Shown: positions 36,483 to 44,971, numbered from the stretch's first letter. The stretch: DNA of 64,000 bases from Blautia sp. SC05B48 (GCF_005848555.1 NZ_CP040518.1:2293001-2357000); one strand, 5' to 3'. Numbers and translations: made by a program. Notes: a model not told the origin generated them from the letters alone.

Positions 36483-36491
36483 TGGTATAAT
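36483..36491 (+). promoter_or_regulatory. Extended -10 promoter for the LytTR regulator gene
   Basis: TG-N-TATAAT at 36483-36491 with no good -35 box, 49 bases before the ATG at 36540. Confidence 0.55.
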
Positions 36492-36539
36492 ATATAGAAC
36501 AAAAGGTAACAATGATGGAGTAAAAGGGGATACATATAT

Positions 36540-37280
36540 ATGACGATGATGACCATTGCCATTTGTGACGACATGCAGGTGGATGCAAGAAGACTTCACA
36601 AACAGCTTGAGCGGATCGTTCCAGGGTCAGAAATTCGGATATTTAAAAGCGGCGAGCTTTTACTGGAAGAATTGGAAAAGAAAAGGAAACCTTATGATGC
36701 AATCTTTGTGAACATTGATTCAAAGAAAGTAGACGGACTGGAAACAATACGGAAGATACGGGAAAAAGAAATGTCAATGGCAGTGCTTTTTATGAGCAGA
36801 AGCGATGAATATTACAGAGAGGCTTTTGACCTGTTTGCATATAACTATTTACTGAAACCTGTAACCGAAGAAACTTTGGAATATGTAATGAAACCACTGA
36901 AGAAGCTACTTTGCAACGGAAGTGATGATCGGGTGATCCATTTTCAGTATCGCGCCCGTGTGTATACGGTGCGGTACAGTCAGGTGAGTTATATTACCAG
37001 CAGTCTTCATATCGTGAATTTCCATAAGACAGACGGAAGCATACTTCAGTGCCGAGGTAAGTTGAAAGATTTTGAAAAACAGCTTGATGACAGTACATTT
37101 TTGCGGTGTCATCAGAGTTTTATAGTAAATATGGAACGGGTCACAGGAGCTGAAAATGACAGCTTTCATATTGGCGAGCATGTAATACCGATCTCTCGAT
37201 CCTATAACCGGAATGCACACGAGAAATATGATGAATATCTGAGACTTCAGCAGGAATATGACGAGGAAGAAGAGGATTAA
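36540..37280 (+). CDS. LytTR response-regulator-like protein with Asn at the phospho-acceptor site
   Basis: A 246-residue protein: receiver domain (about 1-120) and LytTR DNA-binding domain (about 135-235). The acidic pair D10-D11 and the lysine K106 (LLKPV) are kept, but the position of the phosphorylated Asp is Asn58: in FVNIDSKKVDG, N58 lies exactly seven residues before the D of the DG pair, as the acceptor Asp does in FLDIxMPxxDG. Normal Asp phosphorylation is thus unlikely. No histidine kinase is adjacent. The LytTR part keeps CHQSFIVNMERV and IPISRSYN. It probably binds DNA constitutively or by another signal. The C-terminus is a short acidic tail (EEEED). Confidence 0.85.
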   Translation: MTMMTIAICDDMQVDARRLHKQLERIVPGSEIRIFKSGELLLEELEKKRKPYDAIFVNIDSKKVDGLETIRKIREKEMSMAVLFMSRSDEYYREAFDLFAYNYLLKPVTEETLEYVMKPLKKLLCNGSDDRVIHFQYRARVYTVRYSQVSYITSSLHIVNFHKTDGSILQCRGKLKDFEKQLDDSTFLRCHQSFIVNMERVTGAENDSFHIGEHVIPISRSYNRNAHEKYDEYLRLQQEYDEEEED

Positions 37281-37354
37281 CTTGATTATTATCCTTTTTT
37301 AGCGTACAATCGGTAATGTACGAAATACGACTACACGTATGCGAAAGGATGATA

Positions 37355-37513
37355 AACATGGTCGGTGGGACTTTTGGTATTACCGGACAGAAACAATATA
37401 GGAATGATTTGGGACAGTTTCCCGGATATGATAAATTTGCAGAAGATAAAAAGGAAAGCAGAGAGGAACTGTTTTCCTTTACGTCTTGTGCATTTTTTTG
37501 TTGCCTGAGATGA
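37355..37513 (+). CDS. Possible 52-residue peptide coupled to the GDPD-like gene
   Basis: An open frame from an ATG at 37355 (AAAGG 9 bases upstream) ends with a TGA that overlaps the next ATG (ATGA at 37510). The product starts MVGGTFGITGQKQ and ends in a Cys/Phe-rich SCAFFCCLR. I recognise no family. It may be a real small protein or leader peptide, or only chance. Coupling is the main support. Confidence 0.3.
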   Translation, partial: NMVGGTFGITGQKQYRNDLGQFPGYDKFAEDKKESREELFSFTSCAFFCCLR

Positions 37514-38364
37514 TGCGACGTTTTATACTGACATTGGAAATACTGTTTGTATCGCTTTTTCTTCTGGGAGGAAATTTTCCGGAAACAGAAGCTGCCCGGA
37601 ATACATCAGGAGGATTTAGCTGGAAGGACCACAGGACCATTGCACATGCTCTGGGAGGTATGGACGGAAAGGATTACCTGAATTCCAGAGAGGGATTTCT
37701 GTTCATGTATGAACAGGGAGTACGTCTTTTTGAATTGGATCTTTCCAGGACATCAGATGGAGTATGGGTCTGCAGGCATAACTGGAACGATTCCATGGGA
37801 CAGTGGGATGGCAACGGAAAAAAAGTCCTTACAGAAAAGGAATTCAGACAAAGTAAAATATATGGGAAATACACCCCCATGACACTGGAGGATTTTTTTC
37901 TTCTTCTGAAAGATTATCCGGATGCATATGTGCTGATCGATTCCAAACAGTATTCTCTTCGCAATTATCAGAGAACGCTGGAGGATTACAGTGATTATGT
38001 GGAAATCGCCAGGAATGCAGGTGCCGGTGAGACGCTGGATCAGATCATTCCGGAAATCTACAATGAAGCAATGTTTCCCGGGACGGCCATGATCTATTCC
38101 TTTCCTTCCTATGTATACTCACTGTGGCAGGAGTATTCTGTGGAAGAGCTGGAGCATATTGCATCCTTCTGTAAAGAAAAGGGAATTCCGGCAGCAACAG
38201 TATACTGGGAGTACTGGTCAGAAGAAACGGAGAAGATCTTCGAAAAAAATGGGATCAGTCTGTATGTTTATACGGTCAATGACCGTGACCAGGCCAGAAG
38301 GTATATTTCACAGGGCGCAGAAGGAATCTGTACCGATTTCCTGACAGCGGAAGATCTGTGGTAA
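37510..38364 (+). CDS. Glycerophosphodiester phosphodiesterase-like exported protein
   Basis: A 284-residue protein with an N-terminal signal or anchor helix (RRFILTLEILFVSLFLLGG) and a TIM-barrel GDPD-type domain. It has IAHALGG in place of the usual IAHRG, then EGFLFMYEQGVRLFELDLSRT (here key Glu and Asp) and DGVWVCRHNW with the second catalytic-type His. The C-terminal VYTVNDRDQARRYISQGAEGICTDF (TVND, GxxGIxTD) is also family-like. These enzymes hydrolyse glycerophosphodiesters to glycerol-3-phosphate. The first Arg of HRG is missing, so activity is uncertain. The ribosome binding site is weak, consistent with translational coupling to the small upstream frame. Confidence 0.72.
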   Translation: MMRRFILTLEILFVSLFLLGGNFPETEAARNTSGGFSWKDHRTIAHALGGMDGKDYLNSREGFLFMYEQGVRLFELDLSRTSDGVWVCRHNWNDSMGQWDGNGKKVLTEKEFRQSKIYGKYTPMTLEDFFLLLKDYPDAYVLIDSKQYSLRNYQRTLEDYSDYVEIARNAGAGETLDQIIPEIYNEAMFPGTAMIYSFPSYVYSLWQEYSVEELEHIASFCKEKGIPAATVYWEYWSEETEKIFEKNGISLYVYTVNDRDQARRYISQGAEGICTDFLTAEDLW

Positions 38365-38394
38365 GAGAAATAAAAACAAAGGAATCAGAAGATT

Positions 38395-39729
38395 ATGAAA
38401 ATAAGAACAACTATTGCTGTGATGGCAGCAAAGATCACAGGACATGTCTGTAAGCTTATGGGCCGGCAGGGTGTGACCTGGGCCGGTAAGGTCGCAATGA
38501 AGATCTGTCCGGATATCCTGGAAGAGCTTTCTTCTCAGGTAAGAGAAAAAATATTTGTAGTATGCGGAACCAACGGAAAGACCACAACCAATAACATGCT
38601 GTGCGCAGGCCTTGAGGCAGAGGGAAAAAAGGTCATCTGCAATCATACCGGTTCAAATATGCTGAACGGAGTTGTGGCAGCCTTTGTATTGGGGGCCAAA
38701 TTCAGCGGAAAACTGGATGCGGATTATGCATGTATAGAGGTGGATGAGGCATCCACAAGACATGTGTTCACAAGAATCAAACCGGATTATATGGTTATGA
38801 CTAATCTGTTCCGTGATCAGCTGGACCGTTATGGCGAGATTGATATCACTATGAACATCCTGGAAGAAATGATGAAAAAGGTTCCGGATATGAAGGTCAT
38901 TGTCAATGGCGACGATGCACTGTCTGCATATCTTGCCATGGACTGCGGAAATCCTTTTGTAACCTACGGGATCAGCAAACCGGTGATCGAGAACAAAACA
39001 AACGAGATTCGTGAGGGCCGGTTCTGTAAGTGCTGTGGAGAAAGACTGATCTACAGCTTCTATCATTACAGTCAGCTGGGTGACTACAGATGTCCGAAAT
39101 GCGGCTTTAAACGTCCGGAGATCGACTTTGATGCCACAGATGTGAAGGTGGATGATCAGATCGCCTTTACAGTGGAAGATAAACGGATCGTGGCCAATTA
39201 TAAGGGATTCTATAATGTGTATAATATTCTGGCTGCCTATGCGGGAATTCGTACCGCAGGCTTTAAGGCGGAGCATTTTAATGAGATGCTCCGGAAGTTT
39301 AACCCGGAGAACGGACGCAATGAACAGTTTCGGATCAAGGGCACCGGTGTTGTTCTGAATCTTGCTAAGAATCCGGCCGGTTTTAACCAGAACATTTCAG
39401 CTGTGATGCAGGACGGATCACCAAAGGATATCATCATTGTGATCAATGATAATGCACAGGATGGAAAAGATATCTCCTGGCTCTGGGATGTGGATTTTGA
39501 TCTTTTCGGAGGGGACAATATCAATTCCATCACAGTCAGTGGTATCCGGTGTCAGGATATGCGCCTCCGTCTGAAATATGTGGATATCCCGTCCATGCTG
39601 GAAAATGATGTGGAGACAGCCATCCGCAAACGAATCGGGGATGGATGCGGCAATCTTTATGTACTTGTAAATTATACGGCGCTGTTTGGCACCAGAAATA
39701 TCCTGAAAAAACTGGAGGGTGAGAAATGA
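38395..39729 (+). CDS. murT: Lipid II isoglutaminyl synthase, MurT subunit
   Basis: A 444-residue Mur-ligase-fold protein. The ATP site GTNGKTTT is at about 60-67, followed by EVDEAS and a four-Cys zinc-ribbon insertion (CKCCGER...CPKCGF). A DUF1727-type C-terminus (LNLAKNPAGFNQ) is present. With GatD it converts the D-glutamate of lipid II to D-isoglutamine in the cytoplasm. The gene overlaps gatD by 4 bases (ATGA), as in staphylococci and streptococci. Confidence 0.95.
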   Translation: MKIRTTIAVMAAKITGHVCKLMGRQGVTWAGKVAMKICPDILEELSSQVREKIFVVCGTNGKTTTNNMLCAGLEAEGKKVICNHTGSNMLNGVVAAFVLGAKFSGKLDADYACIEVDEASTRHVFTRIKPDYMVMTNLFRDQLDRYGEIDITMNILEEMMKKVPDMKVIVNGDDALSAYLAMDCGNPFVTYGISKPVIENKTNEIREGRFCKCCGERLIYSFYHYSQLGDYRCPKCGFKRPEIDFDATDVKVDDQIAFTVEDKRIVANYKGFYNVYNILAAYAGIRTAGFKAEHFNEMLRKFNPENGRNEQFRIKGTGVVLNLAKNPAGFNQNISAVMQDGSPKDIIIVINDNAQDGKDISWLWDVDFDLFGGDNINSITVSGIRCQDMRLRLKYVDIPSMLENDVETAIRKRIGDGCGNLYVLVNYTALFGTRNILKKLEGEK

Positions 39730-40454
39730 AGATAACGATAGGACATTTATATCCGGATCTTCTGAACCTTTACGGTGACAGAGGAAATATCCAGTGTCTG
39801 ATGAAGCGCTGTCTCTGGAGAGGAATCGAGGCAGAAACCATAGCCTACGAACTGGATGACAGAATAGATTTTTCCAAACTGGATATCGTACTTCTTGGCG
39901 GTGGCTCCGACAGAGAACAGATGCTGGTATGTGAAAAGCTGAAGGAAATCCAGAAGGATTTCAAGGCGTATGTGGAAGATAATGGAGTTGTGATCGCAAT
40001 CTGTGGAGGGTATCAGCTCCTTGGAAATTATTATAAAACTGATCAGGGAATGATCGAAGGGCTGAAGCTTGTAGATATGAGCACTGAGCAGGGAAAAGGC
40101 CGCCTTATTGGAAACATTGTGATGCAGAGCGATCTTTTTGATATGCCCATCGTAGGCTTTGAAAATCATGGAGGGCGTACCACCATCGGAAACAACAAAT
40201 CCCTGGGGAAGGTTCTGTCAGGATACGGAAATGACGGACAATCCGGAGAGGAAGGGGTTGTATACAAAAATGTGATCGGTACGTATCTTCACGGACCACT
40301 TCTTCCCAAAAATCCGCAGCTTGCAGATCTTCTGATCAGCCGTGCACTGGAAAAGAAATACGGTAAAAAGATCGAACTTGAGAAACTGGACGACAGCGAG
40401 GAACAGGAGGCGAACTCCTATATTTTCCACCGCTTTGTAAAAAACGAAGGATAA
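39726..40454 (+). CDS. gatD: Lipid II isoglutaminyl synthase, GatD glutaminase subunit
   Basis: A 242-residue class I glutamine amidotransferase of the CobB/CobQ type. The nucleophile C93 (AICGGYQLLG) and H189 (YLHGPLLPKNP) are in place, and an Arg near 126 matches the substrate-binding Arg of known GatD. It supplies ammonia to MurT. Confidence 0.95.
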   Translation: MKITIGHLYPDLLNLYGDRGNIQCLMKRCLWRGIEAETIAYELDDRIDFSKLDIVLLGGGSDREQMLVCEKLKEIQKDFKAYVEDNGVVIAICGGYQLLGNYYKTDQGMIEGLKLVDMSTEQGKGRLIGNIVMQSDLFDMPIVGFENHGGRTTIGNNKSLGKVLSGYGNDGQSGEEGVVYKNVIGTYLHGPLLPKNPQLADLLISRALEKKYGKKIELEKLDDSEEQEANSYIFHRFVKNEG

Positions 40455-40463
40455 GAGGGCAGT

Positions 40464-41081
40464 ATGGCAAAATCAAACAATCAGAAGGCGAAGATCCTGT
40501 ACCTTGAAAAAATGCTGCGGGAAACAGGGGAGCATCGGGTAATATCTATGCAGAAGATCCTTGAGAATCTTGAGAAACAGGGAATTCGTGCAGAGCGAAA
40601 GAGCATTTATGATGATGTGGAGGTATTACGTTCTTTTGGAATGGATATCCGTTATACAAGAGAACGGCCGGGTGGTTATTATCTTGCCGGTGAGAGTGCC
40701 GGAGAGGAACAGCTGTCTGAAGAGCCCGGGCTGACTGCTGAAGCTAAGGATATTCGTGAAACTAAAGATATTCATGAGACATCTGTGACAGGGTACCGGA
40801 AGCTTCTTGAGGCTTCAGCCGGAACCATAAAAAAAGAAATAAAACTTCTCTGTGCCGGAGCTGTACAGGTGGAGGTGAGAGACTTTTTCGGCACAGCTGC
40901 AGAATATAAAATGAAAGATAGCGGAGATCTGACGGTAACTGCAGAACTTCCGGAAAATGGAAAATTCTACGGATGGCTGACCGGGATGGGCGGCAGTGTA
41001 CGTATCCTGAAACCCAAGAAATCTGCAGCCGCCTACAGAGACTATCTGAAATCACTGGCAAAGGACTATAAAGGCTTATAG
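40464..41081 (+). CDS. WYL-type regulator apparently lacking the WYL core
   Basis: A 205-residue protein with an N-terminal winged helix (KILYLEKMLRETGEHRVI, then RAERKSIYDDVEVLRSFGMDI, key residues only) as in YafY/PafC-like regulators. The C-terminal part resembles the WCX extension (DLTVTAELPENGKFYGWLTG...). The central Sm-like WYL domain, about 60-80 residues in full-length relatives, is not recognisable. It lies 10 bases after gatD and 13 bases before a sugar-binding lipoprotein gene, so it may belong to this operon. Function unknown. Confidence 0.65.
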   Translation: MAKSNNQKAKILYLEKMLRETGEHRVISMQKILENLEKQGIRAERKSIYDDVEVLRSFGMDIRYTRERPGGYYLAGESAGEEQLSEEPGLTAEAKDIRETKDIHETSVTGYRKLLEASAGTIKKEIKLLCAGAVQVEVRDFFGTAAEYKMKDSGDLTVTAELPENGKFYGWLTGMGGSVRILKPKKSAAAYRDYLKSLAKDYKGL

Positions 41082-41094
41082 GAGAGATTTGATC

Positions 41095-42486
41095 ATGAAG
41101 AAAAAAACAGCAATCCTGCTTGTGGGAGCTTTTGTCTTTACAGCAGCCTTTTCCGGCTGTGGAAAAAACAAAGAGGCGACAGAGGCAGCCAATGAAAGTG
41201 TGGAGTCTGAAGACCCGGAAGGAAAAGCCAAAAACAGCGATGATGCAGAGAAAGAAGAAAAAGAAGAAGCAAAGGAAACTGCGGCAGCAGATAAGAAAGT
41301 AGGTGTGTTTCTGCCTTCATCAGCAGATGATCCCCGTTGGTCTGCTGATGGAGAAACTCTTCAGAATACACTGGAAGATGATGGATATGATGCAGAGATA
41401 TTTTGGGCAGATGAAGACAGTGATACGCAGGTATCCCAGATTCAGTCTATTCTGGATGATGAAGAGCTTTCTGCACTTGTCATCGCACCTGCAGATGCTT
41501 ACAGCCTGAACGATGTGCTGGAGCAGGTGTACGAGAAATCCATTCCCGTGATTTCGTACGATCAGCTGATCATGGATACAGATAAGGTCAACTATTATGT
41601 TACCTTTAATACAAGAAAAGCCGGAAAAATGGTGGGAGATTCCATCATAAAAAAAATGGATCTGGAGAAAGCACGGGAAGAAAAGAAAACTCTGACCATT
41701 GAGTTCCTTATGGGCTCTCCGGATGATCGTGACGCACTGTTCTTTTATAATGGAGTGATGGAGAAGCTTCAGGAATATTTCGACGATGGAACACTGGCAT
41801 GTACTTCAGGAAAGCTGACCTTTGATGATACTGCAGTGATGCGTTCCGGAAGAAATACCGCAAAGAATGATATGGCGGAGATCCTTTCTCAGAATTATAC
41901 AGAGGATGCGCCGGATATTATCTGCACAGGTGCCGATGACCTTGCACTTGGGGCTGTGGATGCTCTGGAGGATGCTGGATATGTGTCTGGAGAGGATGGC
42001 TGGCCTATGATCACAGGAGGCGGCTGTGAGGCAGAAGCAGTGACAGCTGTGATCCAGGGAAAGATTGAGGATGATCTGCTGTTTGATAACCGTGTACTGG
42101 CAAATGATTGTGTAACGATGGTGGATGCTATTCTGAAAGGGGAGAAACCGGAGATCTCCGATTATGAGCAGTATGATAACGGGACCAAGATCGTGGGAAC
42201 TGTGACCAGTGATATCCAGCTGATCGATGCAGATAATTATCAGATGCTTGTGGATGACGGATATTATGAAGAGAATGAAATCATGCCGGAGGCAACTGCC
42301 ACACCAACGCCGACAGTGACACCGGAAGCTACGGTGACGGAAGAACCGGATATAGATGAAAATACAACGGAAGCTGCATCGGCTTCATCGGAAAAGGAAG
42401 AAACGGAAATTTCCGGAACACCGACACCGGAGGAAACAGTAACTCCGACACCTTCAGAGAAGCCAGAAAAGGATGCCACTGCATAA
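41095..42486 (+). CDS. Sugar-type ABC substrate-binding lipoprotein with a Thr/Pro-rich tail
   Basis: A 463-residue exported lipoprotein. The signal peptide ends in the lipobox FSGC with C22. An acidic, Lys/Glu-rich linker (about 25-65) leads to a ribose/xylose-type periplasmic-binding fold (KKVGVFLPSSADDPRWSADG, ALVIAPADAYSLNDVLEQ, key residues). The C-terminal 70 residues are Thr/Pro/Glu repeats (ATPTPTVTPEATVTEEP), which is unusual for the family. No permease or ATPase gene is adjacent, so it may be a receptor for a distant transporter or a sensor. I use the ATG at 41095 with GGAGAG upstream. Confidence 0.82.
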   Translation: MKKKTAILLVGAFVFTAAFSGCGKNKEATEAANESVESEDPEGKAKNSDDAEKEEKEEAKETAAADKKVGVFLPSSADDPRWSADGETLQNTLEDDGYDAEIFWADEDSDTQVSQIQSILDDEELSALVIAPADAYSLNDVLEQVYEKSIPVISYDQLIMDTDKVNYYVTFNTRKAGKMVGDSIIKKMDLEKAREEKKTLTIEFLMGSPDDRDALFFYNGVMEKLQEYFDDGTLACTSGKLTFDDTAVMRSGRNTAKNDMAEILSQNYTEDAPDIICTGADDLALGAVDALEDAGYVSGEDGWPMITGGGCEAEAVTAVIQGKIEDDLLFDNRVLANDCVTMVDAILKGEKPEISDYEQYDNGTKIVGTVTSDIQLIDADNYQMLVDDGYYEENEIMPEATATPTPTVTPEATVTEEPDIDENTTEAASASSEKEETEISGTPTPEETVTPTPSEKPEKDATA

Positions 42487-42523
42487 ATCAGAAATGACAT
42501 CATGATCCGGCTGTGATAAAAAT

Positions 42524-42571
42524 AAAAATACTCCTGGAAACAATGTATATAAGTTTTCAGGAGTATTTTTT
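42524..42571. terminator. Bidirectional terminator between lipoprotein gene and xpt
   Basis: AATACTCCTG pairs with CAGGAGTATT around a 20-base loop that extends the stem (GAAA/TTTT). A-run and T-run flank it, serving both convergent genes. Confidence 0.85.
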
Positions 42572-42581
42572 ATGATAAATC

Positions 42582-43154
42582 TTATTCACGGAAAGTAAGT
42601 TTGCCATCAGCAATGGAATCAATGATAGCAAGAGATTCCAGGTGGATACCCATGTCACGGATGGTCTGTCCGCCGGACTGGAAGCCTTTTTCGATAACGA
42701 TTCCGGCTCCTTCAAGAGTCGCGCCGGATTTCTTAACGATGTCGATCAGACCGAGAAGTGCACAGCCATTGGCAAGAAAATCATCGATCAGGAGTACGTG
42801 ATCTTCCGGTCCGAGAAATTTCTTGGAAAGGATCACATCGTAAACTTTCTTGTGGGTGAAAGACTCTACCTTGGTGGTGTACATCTCGCCGTCAAGGTTC
42901 ACACTCTGTGCTTTCTTGGCAAATACAACCGGTACATGGAAATACTGTGCCGCAATACAGGCAATACCGATACCGGAAGCTTCGATGGTAAGGATCTTGG
43001 TGATTGGACAGTGGTCAAAACGTTTCTTGAATTCTTTGCCGACCTCGTTGATCAGGTCAATATCCATCTGATGATTCAGAAAGCTGTCCACTTTTAAAAT
43101 ATTTCCTTCTTTTACTACGCCGTCTGTCAGAATTCTGTCTTTTAAAAGCTGCAT
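42582..43154 (-). CDS. xpt: Xanthine phosphoribosyltransferase
   Basis: A 190-residue type I phosphoribosyltransferase that makes XMP from xanthine and PRPP. The PRPP loop [14 protein letters not shown] is at about 122-135, and the N-terminal [14 protein letters not shown] start and the [11 protein letters not shown] segment match Xpt. It has its own promoter; no purine riboswitch core is seen in the 5' leader. It is divergent from the CsoR/Mrp cluster. Confidence 0.93.
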   Translation of the reverse strand: MQLLKDRILTDGVVKEGNILKVDSFLNHQMDIDLINEVGKEFKKRFDHCPITKILTIEASGIGIACIAAQYFHVPVVFAKKAQSVNLDGEMYTTKVESFTHKKVYDVILSKKFLGPEDHVLLIDDFLANGCALLGLIDIVKKSGATLEGAGIVIEKGFQSGGQTIRDMGIHLESLAIIDSIADGKLTFRE

Positions 43155-43231
43155 GAAATTTATCTCCTTTGATTTATCACATTAATATATGTTTACTGCC
43201 CACGGACAGAGCAGTAATATTTTTAATATGT

Positions 43232-43260
43232 ATCATACGACAATATTTGCGTGAGTGCAA
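43232..43260 (-). promoter_or_regulatory. Promoter of xpt
   Basis: On the minus strand TTGCAC (43255-43260), a 17-base spacer and TATGAT (43232-43237). Downstream, before the xpt ATG, is a 7-bp hairpin TTACTGC/GCAGTAA (around 43191-43216). Confidence 0.7.
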
Positions 43261-43266
43261 TTATTT

Positions 43267-43295
43267 TTGACAAAAAAACATAAAATTATTATAAT
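43267..43295 (+). promoter_or_regulatory. Perfect-consensus promoter of the CsoR/Mrp cluster
   Basis: TTGACA (43267-43272), a 17-base spacer and TATAAT (43290-43295). Only 6 bases separate its -35 from the opposing xpt -35, so the two promoters are back to back. Confidence 0.85.
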
Positions 43296-43327
43296 AGATA
43301 AGATGACGAAGAAAGGAACAGGCACAG

Positions 43328-43555
43328 ATGAAAGAGTACGAAGTAATCTGGGAAATTTTTAACAAATGCCCGAGAAATCAGATGCGTGATGTATTTGTGG
43401 AAGAAGTAGAGATTGCAGATCCGGAAGCGTATGTGAAACAGAAATTTCAGGGGAAGGATGTCTCCTACGAGAAGACAGTACTGGAAGACGGAACCATCAT
43501 TTTTGACATTCAGACATCTATGATCCGGCAGCGCTGTTCTTTCACGGAGATATGA
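43328..43555 (+). CDS. Small protein of unknown function upstream of csoR
   Basis: A 75-residue acidic protein beginning MKEYEVIWEIFNKCPRNQM, with two Cys (one near 14, one near 70) and a VFVEEVEIADPEAYV helix. I recognise no family. It starts 33 bases after a perfect-consensus promoter and is followed closely by the CsoR gene, so it is very likely expressed. A metal-related role is only suggested by its neighbours. Confidence 0.7.
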   Translation: MKEYEVIWEIFNKCPRNQMRDVFVEEVEIADPEAYVKQKFQGKDVSYEKTVLEDGTIIFDIQTSMIRQRCSFTEI

Positions 43556-43569
43556 GGGAGGAAATACAC

Positions 43570-43938
43570 ATGAAAGAAACACATGTGCACGTTCTCGAGG
43601 ATGGAACCGTTCTTGAGCATACCCACGGGGAACAGGAACATGTGCATACTCACGATAGCACACATCCTCATCATCACAGCCACGCACAGACCAAGGCCGT
43701 ACTCAACAGACTTTCCAGGGCCATTGGTCATATGGAATCCATTAAGCGTATGGTGGAGGAAGGACGTGACTGCAGCGAAGTGCTGATCCAGCTATCAGCC
43801 GTAAAATCTGCGATCAATAATACAGGCAAGATCATACTGCAGGATCATATAGAACACTGCATCGTGGATGCAGTAGAGCATGGAGACAGGGATGCTATCA
43901 AAGAACTGGAAAAAGCGATCGACAGATTTATGAAGTAA
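43570..43938 (+). CDS. CsoR/FrmR-family metal-sensing repressor with a His-rich N-terminus
   Basis: A 122-residue protein. Residues 41-122 are a CsoR-type four-helix repressor (LNRLSRAIGHMESIKRMVEEGRDCS; key residues). The C-H-C metal set is complete: C68, H93 and C97, with the same 25- and 4-residue spacings as the Cu(I) sensor CsoR. Ahead of it is a 40-residue tail with 12 His (HVHTHD, HPHHHSH), not usual for the family. The ATG at 43570 has GGAGG upstream. It could sense Cu or Ni, and the tail may store or filter metal. No copper exporter gene is next to it. Confidence 0.88.
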   Translation: MKETHVHVLEDGTVLEHTHGEQEHVHTHDSTHPHHHSHAQTKAVLNRLSRAIGHMESIKRMVEEGRDCSEVLIQLSAVKSAINNTGKIILQDHIEHCIVDAVEHGDRDAIKELEKAIDRFMK

Positions 43939-44032
43939 GGTAAGGAGTTCATGAGAGATCATGAATGAGAAAAATGCACGGACAGAGAGTCAGTTCGGTC
44001 AGTGTAAATACAAAGAATGAGAGGAATCTATT

Positions 44033-44869
44033 ATGGCAAAAGAGTGTAGCAATACATCCTGCAACAAATCAAGCTGTGAAGGCTGCGGAGAGAAAAAAAA
44101 CCAGAGCCTCATGGCAGAACCAAATGTTTTTTCTGACGTAAAACATGTGATCGGAGTTGTCAGCGGAAAGGGAGGCGTGGGTAAATCCTTCGTAACAGGC
44201 TCCCTGGCAAACCTGATGGCTTCCAAGGGATATAAAGTGGGCATTATGGATGCTGATATCACCGGTCCGTCCATCCCGAAGATGTATGGCATCAAGGGCA
44301 ATGCACAGGGCAGTGACAACGGGATCTATCCGATGCCAACTGCAAACGGAATCGAGGTTATGTCTGTAAACCTTCTTCTTCCGGATGAGGAGACACCGGT
44401 GATCTGGAGAGGTCCGGTCCTTGCAAATATGGTAAAACAGTTTTGGAGTGATGTGATCTGGGGTGAATTGGATTATCTCTTTGTAGATATGCCGCCAGGA
44501 ACCGGAGATGTTCCGCTGACAGTATTCCAGTCCCTGCCGATCGAGGGTGTTGTGATCGTTACTTCCCCGCAGGATCTGGTCCGCATGATCGTCAAGAAAG
44601 CCTATAACATGGCTGATATGATGAAGGTTCCGGTCCTTGGAATCGTGGAGAACTATAGCTATGTGAAATGTCCGGACTGCGGAAAAGAGATCAAGGTCTT
44701 TGGCGAGAGCCATATCGATGAGATCGCTGCAGAATTGAAGGTTCCGGTCCTGGGCAAGATGCCGATTGACGTGAAGCTTGCAGAGCTTGCAGACAGCGGT
44801 CTGTTTAGTAAGATCGAGAATGAGTATATCACCGCGGCAGCAGACGTGATGCCGAAGGCTGAAGTGTAA
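44033..44869 (+). CDS. Mrp/NBP35-family Fe-S cluster carrier ATPase
   Basis: A 278-residue P-loop ATPase of the Mrp/ApbC/Nbp35 family that carries and transfers 4Fe-4S clusters. The deviant Walker A SGKGGVGKS is at 44-52. The N-terminus holds four Cys (5, 10, 15, 18) in an Nbp35-like arrangement, and a C-terminal CPDCG supplies the cluster-binding CxxC. The ATG has GAGGAA upstream. It is downstream of the CsoR gene and ends at a terminator, so metal status and Fe-S transfer may be co-regulated; that link is inference. Confidence 0.9.
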   Translation: MAKECSNTSCNKSSCEGCGEKKNQSLMAEPNVFSDVKHVIGVVSGKGGVGKSFVTGSLANLMASKGYKVGIMDADITGPSIPKMYGIKGNAQGSDNGIYPMPTANGIEVMSVNLLLPDEETPVIWRGPVLANMVKQFWSDVIWGELDYLFVDMPPGTGDVPLTVFQSLPIEGVVIVTSPQDLVRMIVKKAYNMADMMKVPVLGIVENYSYVKCPDCGKEIKVFGESHIDEIAAELKVPVLGKMPIDVKLAELADSGLFSKIENEYITAAADVMPKAEV

Positions 44870-44911
44870 GTAATAAGAATAATATCTGACCGATATCAAT
44901 AACAGAAAAGA

Positions 44912-44971
44912 CCACCGGAATTGAGTATATAAGGATCGTAATAACCTTATGGCAGATTCCGGTGGCTTTTT
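44912..44971. terminator. Bidirectional terminator between mrp-type gene and LysR gene
   Basis: CCACCGGAAT (44912-44921) pairs with ATTCCGGTGG (44956-44965), with an inner ATAAGG/CCTTAT stem, then CTTTTTT on the plus strand and a T-rich stretch on the other. Confidence 0.85.

Noticed and set aside
37316-37513. AgrD-type autoinducer peptide
   Set aside because: There is no AgrB-like protease or histidine kinase near, and the peptide lacks the usual Cys-centred ring followed by an acidic tail.
43155-43230. Purine riboswitch before xpt
   Set aside because: The three-way-junction core with its two loop sequences is not present; only a short hairpin is seen.
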